DNA of 51,940 bases from Actinomortierella ambigua (lineage: Eukaryota > Mortierellomycota > Mortierellomycetes > Mortierellales > Mortierellaceae). This document shows, piece by piece, positions 12,293-21,712 of this stretch. The notes under the pieces were generated by a model. The model was not told the origin of the DNA. It worked only from the letters and a program-made list of their open reading frames with translations, and made no database searches. The translations under genes were made by a program, and so were the position numbers. Position 1 is the first letter of the stretch. The number at the start of each line of letters is the position of its first letter. The stretch spans positions 1 to 51,940 of the forward strand of contig JAAAJB010000224.1 in assembly GCA_016098155.1 (NCBI GenBank), written 5' to 3'.

Positions 12293-12662
12293 ATCCTCCG
12301 ACCTCCGTCGCCGAAATCCCAAAAAAAAAAAAAAAAAAAAAAAAACGTAACCCTGGGCTTGCACGGGGGATGCACATCGATGAGCTTGGGTTGATTACCA
12401 TGCGCGAAAGATTTTGGGTGTCCAGCCATTGTTTTGGCCTTTGACGGTGTGGGATAACACAAATTCGATCGGCTGTGGGGCTATCGTAGTACATCTGCAG
12501 CTTCGACCAAATTAGATTTATCAGAGCATATGGGAGGAAAACCATGCATCGGAGGATGAATGTTTTTCTTCATCAACTTTCATTGAGCGGGAGCATTGCA
12601 TCTTTATACCCCATTCCGCGGACCGTCCCACACTTTTCGACACTGGACAACGAACTCGGCGG
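12293..12662 (+). promoter_or_regulatory. A-B intergenic region with duplicated promoter
   Basis: The first 55 bases contain a ~25-nt A tract (12319-12344) just after gene A. The second half (12541-12662) repeats the promoter block found before gene A, including CATTGAGCGGGAG, a TTTATA element near 12603 and TTTTCGACA. The CCATTGTTTTGG string (about 12426) also recurs near 9762 upstream of gene A. No coding sequence is supported. Confidence 0.6.
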
Positions 12663-14876
12663 ATGGGATTCTTGGACCTCCAGTGTATAGCAAGACAGGA
12701 TGGACCCGCTGGGAACCACACCATCTATGGTGTGTCCTTTGGTGTTTACCAGAACGGGACGGAGCAGTACCTCTTGCTAGTCAAGTCCAACACATCACCA
12801 AAATCGATCTTCGATGTCACCTGGACGCTGGAGCATGCCATCAAGCTCGATTCTCTGAACTACCTGGGTTCTAGAAGTCACCCGAAGATTATCTGCACTG
12901 TCGATGAGACAGGGTCGTTTACCATGATGTCTTTTGATAATGGAAACCCCTCTGTCTCGCGGTACGAACCTGGAAAGAGGATCAATGCCACATACACAGA
13001 AGGAGGAGGGTGGAACAATGTGGCGATCGCGGTCGGTTATCGCGGTAAAACGAAAGAGTCCTGCCTCTTCAGTGTACCACGATCAAGCACCTCGAATAAC
13101 CAGTCAGCAGTGTACCATATTTTCCCTGAGTCGGATACTACAATTGGATTTGGAAATCTCAACCTCACGACCAGGACTATGGAGAACTTGCCTACATCCT
13201 GGAACCTGGTAAGAAGCCACAAAACAAAGTATGTGCCACTAATAGTGACAACATTAGTGAATACTCATTGAATTCCCCCCCTTTTTTTTGCCTGGATATG
13301 TCTCTCCATATTTTAGACATCCTACAGCGATTTCCCGCTATTGAAACCTACAGAATCTCGCATCTATGCCTATAATGACACCGTGTACGCCTTTGGAAAT
13401 CCTAAACCCGAATCTTCTCGCCTCTCAATCCTTCTGACGCTACCCTTAAATCTGACGAATGACAAGGCGCCTCCTCAGCCCAAAAGCCATACTGTGAATT
13501 GGGAAGACGAGTACTACATGGGCTCGTGCTTGTCAGATATAAGTTCAACGTTGGGCGACCACTATTTTGGACTGTGTGACGAATGGGTACGAGGATAACT
13601 ATGATATTCCTGCATATTTGATGTGTTATTCATGTCTATTCATGTATTCCATCTCTCACCATCTTTCCCTCCTTTATCCTTTCTCTCTTCCTGGTCTTGG
13701 CCGTCGCAGTTCATTTTTGGAGGAAAGAAGTCATTGCAAATAGACTACCACGGTTTGAATGCGGAGACTGGAGTCGCAATGCCGAGCGACATTAATACCG
13801 TAGGCAGGTCCGGCAACAATACTAGCAACACAAGAAGTGATACACCATACTTTCTCGTTGTGGTACGTGACTATGGCAGTGTCACTAGCGCCAGACAGAA
13901 ACTCGGTAGCATTTCACTCAACGACTATTACAACGACACCACCACCATGGAAACATCTTATCACATCAATATCACCGGTGACTACGGCGTAGTGTTTGTT
14001 CCGCAAGCAAATGACCATCTGCCACTGCCTCCCTTGAATGATAGTCCATCCTTCGATGTGGTTCCAGTCATTGCCGGCGTGGCCCTTCTAGTATTGGTAC
14101 TATCAGTCATCGGTTTCTGCTGCTGGAGGCGGAGGATGGCCCGGAGAAGAGCCCAAAAGGTTGGCAATATACAGGAGCATGGAGCGAAGAGTCTTGGTTT
14201 CAGCGATGGCGACGATGCGACCGTCAGCAACGACAGCAACAACAATGACACAGAGGGCGATAATGCAGCCAACGGCGAAGGGGAATCTCAGAAACAGCCC
14301 GAGGACGACAATGACGAGCGCCGAATGCTCGGCAAGGTGGAGAACGACGAGATCGGTGGATCCACTAATCGGGGTTGGGGTCGGATGAGGCACTCGAGAG
14401 AAGGAGAAAGCGAATCAATTCCCATGCTGACCATGGTTGGTCGCTCTTTCACATCGCCTTCGGCTCCACCCCTTCATGACCAGGGCATGTCGTCGTCTGC
14501 ACGAGTATCAACATCTGGTGGAACACGGCAAGGTCGACAGTTGATTGTTTTGTCCAGTCACCCTAGACCTAATATGTTCACCACTATTGAACAGTCTAGC
14601 AATTCAGAGGGTGAAGAAGAAGGGGAAGAGGAGGAAGAGAGCTTAGCGCCGCCGGAGGAGTGGATACCCAAGCCTTTTGACCCTCGCGATCAGACTTGGC
14701 TACGCCCACCACAAGCGTTGCCGGCGAGTTTATCAACCCCATCTGCTTCTCAGCCCTCCGCTCCACCTGCAACAGCAGCGGTTACGGAGACGAGCCGATA
14801 CAGTGTTTCTGGCAGGACCGAAGACGAGGACGAGCCACTGCCATTGTACGAGGACAAACTCTTGGATTCTGTCTAG
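12663..14876 (+). CDS. Tandem-family single-pass membrane protein, copy B
   Basis: Closest paralog of copy A: 660 residues, exons 12663-13208, 13317-13586 and 13710-14876, with introns at the same two positions and in phase 0. The N-terminus MGFLDLQCIARQDGPAGNHT and the SIFDVTWTLEHAIK segment are near-identical to copy A. The four family cysteines are kept (LQCIARQ, IICTVDE, GSCLSD, FGLCDE), with one extra at ESCLFS. The TM helix lies at ~390-411 (VIAGVALLVLVLSVIGFCCW). The tail repeats QLIVLSSHPRPNMFTTIEQ, SNSEGEEEGEE, APPEEWIPKPFDP and a terminal LPLY (649-652). Ecto- and cytoplasmic parts are conserved while the Asn/Asp-rich juxtamembrane linker differs. The intron 1 sequence is unlike that of copy A except at its ends. 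A recent duplication together with its promoter is the simplest reading. Confidence 0.8.
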
Positions 14877-15188
14877 ATTTTCTGCTTGCGTCGAAAAAAA
14901 AAATCGTCGGGCAAGGGAGCATTCGATTTTTCTTGGCGCACAAATAAAATTAGGCTTGTACGAGGGGAGACATACGACAGCCTTTGATTGAGAAACCTCA
15001 GTTTCCAGATACTGAGAAAAGGTACTTTGGTGGCGTTTGTGTGTCATCCGACAATCACATGTAAGTGCTTCATTCTCCACCATTCTGAACTCCATCTAGA
15101 TCTCACACGACACTCTACAGCCTGTCTTCCTTATAGTGCACGCACATCCTTCCCTCCCTCTCGCACTGATATCAGGACTTGGGCGCGA
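14877..15188. other. B-C intergenic region
   Basis: It contains an AATAAA at 14943-14948, 67 nt after the gene B stop. The promoter block shared by genes A and B is not recognisable before gene C, so copy C probably has a different or diverged promoter. No coding sequence is supported; the open frame reading into gene C from 14988 lacks the family N-terminus before the ATG at 15189. Confidence 0.5.
14943..14948 (+). terminator. Polyadenylation signal of family gene B
   Basis: An AATAAA hexamer lies 67 nt past the gene B stop codon and before the gene C start. Confidence 0.45.
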
Positions 15189-17609
15189 ATGGGGTTCCTG
15201 AAATTGGTGTGCCTAGCCCGCCAGGACACAAGAAGTGGAGACAGCTTTCTCTATGGCATCTCCTACGGCAGGAACAGAGACCCACAGGCGAAAGACAGCA
15301 CGCGGTATCTTCTACTTGTGCGCTCGAGTGCCTTACCAGGAGACATTGGAGCCGTCTCTTGGACCCTGGTCCACGCTCTGTCAACAGACTCGCTACACTA
15401 CCTGCGCTCTAATAATTATATAACCAAGATGCTCTGTACTGTTGATGAGCATGGGTCGTTTACCATGCTGGTCTTTGACAGCCTAGACATGCCTTATGTC
15501 ACCAGATTTAATCCCAGTGTCGCCATCAATGCCACGCATTCCACCAAGCCCGACTGGTGGAACGCAGTTATATCCGTCAACTATCGCTGGGATTTTAAAA
15601 CGTCCAACATATTCAGTGTCCCACAGCCCAACAATCAATCAGCGGTGTACCATGCTTTCATTGAGGACGGGAGGACTGTTGGATTCGGCTATCTAAATAC
15701 AGAGACAAAGCAGATGGAAGCCTGTCCAACCAAGTGGGATCTGGTAAAGTTTTTCTTGTCGTCACGGATATATTGTTGGTATGACTAAATACTACGGCTG
15801 CGAAATATTTTGACCTTCGTCGTACGCTAACACTGTACAAAATTTTGCGTGTGCGCGTGATTTCTTTTTTTATTGTTGTTGTGCCAATAGATTCCACGTC
15901 CGAACAAGAGCTTCACCAGCATCCACTACGGCATCAACACAATATACGCCATCTACACGGAAGGGGTTGAGATCGGGGTCCTAAGCCTTGAGGCCAACCT
16001 TACGAACGGTGTTAATATCCACCCAATGTCAGGCAACTCTTCATGGACGCCATGGTCAACTGCATACTCGACGTGCTATAATTACATTGCGTCATCATTT
16101 GGCGAGATCTTGGTTTTGAACTGTCGGGATTCTCCAGTAAGAAGGCTCATTACCCCCGACCCCTCCAAAAAAGTGGAAGAATGGATCACATAGCATACAT
16201 ACGCACCTCTCTGACACACTTTTTCTGGTCTACTAAATTAGAGCACCCTGAATTTCGTTGGTCGATCGACACATCAAATATATGATTCGACTACGATGCC
16301 AGTTGATCAACTTGGAGTCGCCATCCCAGGACAATTCGGAAATGTCAGCGGAGTACACCTCCCTGATTTCGCCTTCATCCAAGACTACAATAACGGAGTG
16401 TATGACCGGCTGCACCGGCTTTCCAGCATGGCTGTTGATGCTGGCACCCTTTGGACGATGTATGGTAACAATGCGCTTCAGGTGGAGGGGAATTATGGTG
16501 CAGATGTGTATCCTATTGGTTCAAGAGATGGACAGTACGACGGCGGCTATAAGGTCATACTCGAAGTACACGAGCTCACGCTGGCCAGCATTTTTATCAA
16601 TGTCTTGGCCTTGATCGTTTTATGTGGTTTCAAATGCTTCCGACGGCGGTACACGTGGAACGATGCCCAACATGTCAAGGTCCAGAACGTTGGCACTGAT
16701 GATAGTGATGAAGTCGAGGATGGCGACAATAAGGATGCAAAGGATGGCGGTGGTGACGGATCACAGGTCGACGAGGAAGCAGCAGCCGAGATATCCCAAA
16801 AGCAGCCCGAGAACGATGACGATCCCCAGGTGATTGTGGTGGAAGGGAAGCTGACAGACGACGACAATCACGAAGGTCGAGAGGAGGGCAAGTCCTACAT
16901 CGAGAACGGAGAAAAAGAGGAGAATTCGGGTGCGGAGGAAATTTCCCATGTCGGCAATCGGCGAGGTGCCATGAAAAAGCAAGGTTCATCAAGGACGTGG
17001 AGTGGTGAAGCGGTTCCGATGACGATCATTATCGGCGCAGCTGCTGCCCCAGCAGTGGCTACCGCTGCACTTCAACCTAGTCTGGGTGACCAACCAGCGT
17101 CGGGACCATCTTCCAGGCCGGAAAGCAAGAAGAGCGGTCCATCCGGCACTACTGTTCGTCAGCAGCGGATTGTTCTGTCCAACCATCCACGGCCTACCAT
17201 TGTGACCATGATTGATGAGGGCAGCACTCATGACGGCGAAGGAGCGAACGAAGATGACGACGACGAGGAGCCGACCGAAGAGTGGGTTCCAAAGCCCTTT
17301 GATCCTCAAGCACATCGATCACAGTCGCACCCGCCGCCACAACCACAACCACAACCACAGCCGCAGCCGTCGTCACCTGCACGGCTATCACCCCACTCTC
17401 CTACGACAAACACCACATTTGCAGAACCTTCTGCTCCTCCAGCACCCTCGCATATAGATCCAGATATGGCGAGAGAAGGGGTGGCAGTGACTACCTCGCC
17501 TCTTGATCCTGAGGCTGATGATGATATCGATGGTGAAGAACCACCTCCCATGTATGAGCCTCGCCCGACGGACAGCAAGCTGCCACCACAACCACCATCC
17601 CCTCTATAG
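15189..17609 (+). CDS. Tandem-family single-pass membrane protein, copy C
   Basis: Diverged third member: 722 residues, exons 15189-15743, 15891-16136 and 16242-17609, with both phase-0 introns at the family positions. The N-terminus MGFLKLVCLARQD and the cysteines (LVCLARQ, MLCTVDE, YSTCYNY, LNCRDS) match the family, as do NATHS, NNQSAVYHAF and VGFGYLNTET. The TM helix (~380-398, ASIFINVLALIVLCGF) and exons 2-3 of the ectodomain are quite different from A and B. The tail nevertheless keeps SQKQPENDDD, RIVLSNHPRPTIVTMID, EEWVPKPFDP and a canonical PPMY (702-705), which A and B have as LPLY. A PQPQPQ repeat precedes the C-terminus. Strong conservation of short tail motifs across a poorly conserved linker suggests that these motifs bind partners. 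Confidence 0.78.
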
Positions 17610-17933
17610 AACTTGCCATATACCCAAACACTAGAAAAGCTTTGTTTCTCTCTGAGTATTTTAGAAAGAGAAAAAGTAGCCTATTGTCTATGCCTATCCA
17701 GCTTTCATCCCAGGCGTAAACGCCTTTTTTTTGTGGGAAGAGAACGAGAAACGCGATTGATTGTATAGCTTGCTTGATGAATTTAAGAGCGAGGTGGGGT
17801 GGGGTGGGGTGGGGCTTGGTGAAAGGCGAAGAGAAATTTTCCCCATGGGGCAGGGAGAGTCTTTGAACGAAAAAAATTTAAACACCTTTTGGACCTACAT
17901 CTCTTTCAGACCTTTTTTTTTCTTCTTCTCCCA
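17610..17933. other. Intergenic region before the TMEM234-like gene
   Basis: Nothing coding is supported. There is a short GGTGG repeat at 17790-17815 (four copies of GGGGT) and a pyrimidine-rich stretch at 17905-17930 immediately before the ATG at 17934. Confidence 0.45.
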
Positions 17934-18684
17934 ATGGAGCACCTTGCCATCCTGCCCGAGCATGCGCTCGGCTTTATTCTTGGTACCCTTTCCTCCCCTC
18001 TTTCACACACATGCACATGGCCTCATCTAACATTCGCGTAGATGCCCAACTCTTCATGGCTGCAATGCGAACGCGTCTGTTCATCCGCGACTGTCTTTGA
18101 AAGTCCTGCACACGCGCGTCTCCTGACCATCACTGTATCTCTCGTTTTCTTTTTCTTTTTCGACCTTTCAGTCGCTCTATGCTGGGGATTCACCAACCCG
18201 TTCATCAAGAACGGATCGAAGGGCCTTGAGGACATCAAGCGGTCGTCCTGGCTCCGCCAGGCGGCTGCCGAATATTGGTACCTGTTTACACGGTGGCAGG
18301 TAGGGGCGTCGTTGATTCATATCATGCCTGTAGTAGTGGTGGCGTGGCATTCGTGTTACATCGTAGAAACTCAAGCCTGTCTCTATCTCTTTCTCTTCTC
18401 CTTTCTTTTTGTCAACAATAGTATGTCATCCCTTTGGCCCTAAATCTGTGTGGATCTGTGGTGTACTATCACACCATTGGCAAGGCCGATCTGTCACTGG
18501 CTGTGCCCATCACCAACTCGCTGACTTTTGTCTTCACGGCTCTTGCCGGTATCCTTCTGGGCGAGAGCATCGGCTCTGCACGTAAGTCGTGATTTGACGC
18601 TGAAAAAGACCTTGGTTGGGCAGGAAAGGGGGGGGGGGTGGAAGGAAGAGAATTCTTGACGCATTAAGTTCCCAAGGCAGTTGC

Positions 18685-18715
<31 letters not shown>

Positions 18716-18837
18716 CGAAGGTTTTTATCTCAACAAGTTGCCGCTATTTTTTTTTTGTTTTTATTCCTCTAGGATCATGGCTGGGAATGACGATGGTCAT
18801 TGTTGGCGTTGGACTCTGTGTTCAAAGCAAAATCTAG
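17934..18837 (+). CDS. TMEM234-like four-helix membrane protein
   Basis: Small membrane protein of the TMEM234 family, 133 residues. Exons are 17934-17982, 18172-18299, 18422-18581 and 18773-18837. The family pattern is clear: ALCWGFTNPFIKNGS near the N-terminus, IPLALNLCGSVVYYHTIGKA, DLSLAVPITNSLTFVFTALAG with LGE, and the last helix LGMTMVIVGVGLCVQSK. Four hydrophobic segments are expected, as in the EamA-like small transporters to which the family is related. The first exon (MEHLAILPEHALGFIL) was chosen because its donor joins in phase to the conserved second exon and because of its length. The role is unknown in fungi; animal TMEM234 has been linked to kidney filtration barrier function. 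Intron 3 holds a (GTT)n microsatellite at about 18685-18715. Confidence 0.85.
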
Positions 18838-18915
18838 AAGGCGTCGAAAAGGCCAAGGAGCTTCACAATAGATGGCTTCATCTATCATGCATCATTTCCC
18901 AGATGGAAAACGGAC

Positions 18916-18921
18916 AATAAA
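18916..18921 (+). terminator. Polyadenylation signal of the TMEM234-like gene
   Basis: An AATAAA hexamer lies 79 nt after the TMEM234-like stop, just before the retroelement remnant begins. Confidence 0.4.
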
Positions 18922-18965
18922 ACAGATCCAGGATCAGCTATAGACGTATTGCTCGGTCGCCTCCA

Positions 18966-19374
18966 AGTACTGGGATGTCGAGGCTATCCTCAACCATCGC
19001 TTTGATAAGGATTCACAACAATGGCAGTACCTGGTTAAATGGAAAGGCGCTTTGACTCCTCCTGGAACTCATGGAATGACGCAGTGGATTTCCGTTCCAT
19101 GGAGACTATCCATTAATACTACAAACGTCTCAAGCAACCTGTGCCAGACGTTGTGTCCCGCGTAGTGACCGCAAATGAGCTGGAAGATGATGCGGATGAT
19201 GGAGGTGAAGTTGCTCCCGTTGGTTCCGCACCAGCACCGAAAAAAAAAGGACGAGTTCAGCCTTCGCGGCTGTCCTCGAGGGCACGATCCAAAAGGAAGA
19301 GTCTCCCTCTCTTTCGTTCCTCAACCTTAATTTTTTTTTTTTTTTGCAACACATGCTTGCTCTTGGGAAGGTGA
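18966..19374 (+). pseudogene. Ty3-type retrotransposon pol 3' end with chromodomain, broken
   Basis: Remnant of the integrase C-terminus of a chromovirus-type Ty3 element. Reading TAC TGG GAT from about 18968 gives YWDVEAILNHRFDKD, then WQYLVKWKG, the classic chromodomain start. After KWKG the frame must shift: the next frame reads FDSSWNSWNDAVDFRSMETI, followed by a stop (TAA) and YYKRLKQPVPDVVS. An acidic linker and a Lys/Arg-rich tail (KKKGRVQPSRLSSRARSKRK) follow and end near 19320. One frameshift and one stop show it is dead. No reverse transcriptase, RNase H or integrase core is seen upstream, since the TMEM234-like gene ends only ~130 nt before. Confidence 0.75.
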
Positions 19375-19580
19375 TTCGTGCATTTCACTCCCTTCCAACT
19401 TTTCCGTCAGACTTTGAACGAATGAGATTGCATGCATGAATATGTCGCAATCTCCAGCTGCACCTTAATGACTCGATGAGTCACAGCTTCCTTTAAATGA
19501 GGTTCATTCGAGATGGAAACCACCAACTCCATCTCCCTTTTTTCCTCATTCCCATTCTCATTCCTTTTTCCATTGTCAAC

Positions 19581-20432
19581 ATGTCCCAACGCCGTGCACA
19601 TTCCACACGACGCACTTCTTCTGCGAGTGTTCCACCAGTCGACGACCCCTCCACCAGCACTTCTGGCGCAGGCGGCCGCTCATGCGCGGCTATCGACCCG
19701 GCGGACCTGGCAGGCCTGGACTCTACCCAGGACATCACTGCGACAGTTGTGAACAATTTAGCATTTCTTCCATACCAAGCCGAACAGAATTTAGAATTCT
19801 TTAACTCCTTTTTATTTTAATTTGTACCACACCGAAAAGGAACCTCCCTAATCCGCGTCAATTTAAATATCAAGGTTCCTTTAGATTGCAGTAACTTCTT
19901 TTTCCACCTTCTTTACCTAGAATAAAATTTACATTAACAGAAACATCTCTTCCTCATTCCCTTGAACCCTTGAACCCTCGACATAAAATCCACATCGGAT
20001 TTAAGAACAGTCAACCTTGGAAGCCAATGCTTCCTCCTGATTTAACAGGGCACCGCGAGCCCGGTGAATCAGTCGCTGGCTATTCCGGAGAAGGAGGTAT
20101 AGGGCGCCTTGGCCCTCCCAACACCTCTTCCTTGGTCTCCCGCGGCACTCCAGCCAAGGTCCTTTACCTTGGCTGAGCTACAGCGCCATCACCTGCGCCT
20201 GCAGATGATGATCCAGCAGGCGGATGCCCTGCTGATGGATCGTGATTTCCTTATCAACCATGCGAGCGCGGTGTAGATGCTCAAGGCTACGCAGGATCAA
20301 TGGCACCAGGAGCTCCACCATATGGGCCTTCAAGTAAGCTGGGAGCAACACCAGCTGGAGGCAGTGGCGTATTTTCGCGAGCAGGGCCTTCTGCCGAGGT
20401 CGGCGCCTAAACTCTGTCACCTTGCCTCCCAC
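19581..20432 (+). pseudogene. Retroelement gag N-terminal fragment, interrupted
   Basis: An open frame from ATG 19581 (MSQRRAHSTRRTSSASVPPV) runs to about 19747. The same phase resumes after a 264-nt block and continues with three in-frame stops through FTLAELQRHHLRLQMMIQQA and MLKATQDQWHQELHHMGLQ to about 20410. The later part is Gln/His/Leu-rich and coiled-coil-like, as in the N-terminal part of fungal Ty3 gag proteins. The assignment to gag is an inference from context (pol end upstream, gag core downstream) and amino-acid character. No zinc knuckle lies in this piece. Confidence 0.5.
19748..20006 (+). mobile_element. Possible solo LTR inserted in the gag remnant
   Basis: A 259-nt A/T-rich block lies between two copies of ACAGT (19743-19747 and 20007-20011). 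It begins TGTGAAC, contains an AATAAA at about 19920, and ends TTAAGA. The coding-like frame on either side is the same. A 5-nt target duplication and a TGT start fit an LTR, but the expected CA end is not present at the right place, so the boundaries are uncertain. Confidence 0.4.
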
Positions 20433-21203
20433 AGCCTAACGATGTAGTGCTTGTAGTCTTTATTCTTTGTCTTTGTTATAAAGTATGGTTTTTTTTTCGA
20501 GTGGTGGTAGACTACAACGCGAACAATATCATCGCTGGAGTTTCAGCCCGAACGCTGCCAGTGATCTAGACCAAATTGTGATGGAAATGCCATACCTTTC
20601 CAGATATACTTATTGGCGCACTGTACTTGATGGCAGAAATGCTATGTAGCACAAACCTTGACAAGTATATGTGCATTGGACTTTTCTGACAGCTAGAGGC
20701 TACGTGGAACATTCCGTCGGTTGTCGACAATGTTTCCATTGGAGGTGGCCGCGATCATTCCGTTGTCAGTGTGGGTACCCATTCAAGTTGCAGTCTGATA
20801 TGTTACGGAACAGTTGAGGGTATTCGTATCGGCAACGTCCGTCCCCCTGACAAGGCGAGGCTGAGCCCCATACACACGTAGGATCATATATTATTTCGAA
20901 TTATTGCCACGATGAACATAGCCGCATTGTGATAATCCGCGTAAAAGCTGTTGCCATGACATTCATCGCAGCTACTTGATCTCAAGAAACATAAGACTAG
21001 AGCCATTGTGTTCGGGAAGCTTGTTCTCGATCTAAAACGATGCATCCTTTGATCCCAGGTCAGAGTAAGGATGGCTACCAGAACATCTCTGTATCCAATT
21101 ACTCCACAAGTTGTCTTACGGGGAAACATCTTCCTCACCAAACATTTTCGGATTGCAGCTGATAGAGCTTTATTTCATACACATCTACCATTCATTTTTT
21201 GTT
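20433..21203. other. Region between retroelement fragments
   Basis: No intact gene. At 20693-20881 a + strand frame, preceded by a good acceptor (TTTTCTGACAG), reads LEATWNIPSVVDNVSIGGGR then DHSVVSVG and ends at a stop. It faintly resembles one RCC1-type repeat, but no partner exon was found. The rest is unremarkable. Confidence 0.35.
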
Positions 21204-21473
21204 TCACTGGCAGGAATATTGGTGAACGTGTGCACTCCACATTGGGCTTCCAGAGTACGTGCATCGAGATCCGGTAGGACAGGCGCATTCATTGGCGGAG
21301 GGCTGAAAATCAATCATATGGTAGTCCGTTGTATAGCGGCAATATTCATCAGCATTGCAGATTCTCGAAGGATTGCGACCAAGATTGACAGGAGAGGCAG
21401 TTGCGATGGACAAGAGTGCTGCCATCATGGCCAGGTTGACAAGGATAAGGGAGGTAGTGCGAGTAGTCATCAT
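21204..21473 (-). CDS. Small secreted cysteine-rich protein
   Basis: Single-exon gene for an 89-residue protein. Residues 1-26 form a clear signal peptide (basic start, hydrophobic LILVNLAMMAALLSIATA, cleavage after ATA). The mature ~63 residues contain six cysteines at 39, 45, 63, 65, 71 and 88, spaced C-x5-C-x17-C-x1-C-x5-C-x16-C, enough for three disulfides. The core reads NECACPTGSRCTYSG. No family was recognised. Size, secretion and cysteine content fit the broad class of fungal small secreted proteins, some of which act as effectors or antimicrobials; that role is only a possibility here. The gene lies antisense between two dead gag fragments, with no sign of being part of them. Confidence 0.68.
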   Translation of the reverse strand: MMTTRTTSLILVNLAMMAALLSIATASPVNLGRNPSRICNADEYCRYTTDYHMIDFQPSANECACPTGSRCTYSGSPMWSAHVHQYSCQ

Positions 21474-21712
21474 GGAGTTGTGTTCTGAGAATGCCGAGTG
21501 GTCTTGCTTTGTTATTTAGGAAATTTGGAGTTGGGGCTGGCAAGACCTTTTTAAGGTGAAAGAAAGAAAGGAGGCCCAAGGAGGAACATAGAGCAGATGT
21601 AGAAGAATGTGGGGAGCAGGAAACAGTGGGGGAAGGGAGGGGCGCTGAGTGTAATGGAAACCATGTTCCATGATATACATACACAAGACGAAGCTTCCTA
21701 AGCCGGTATGTA

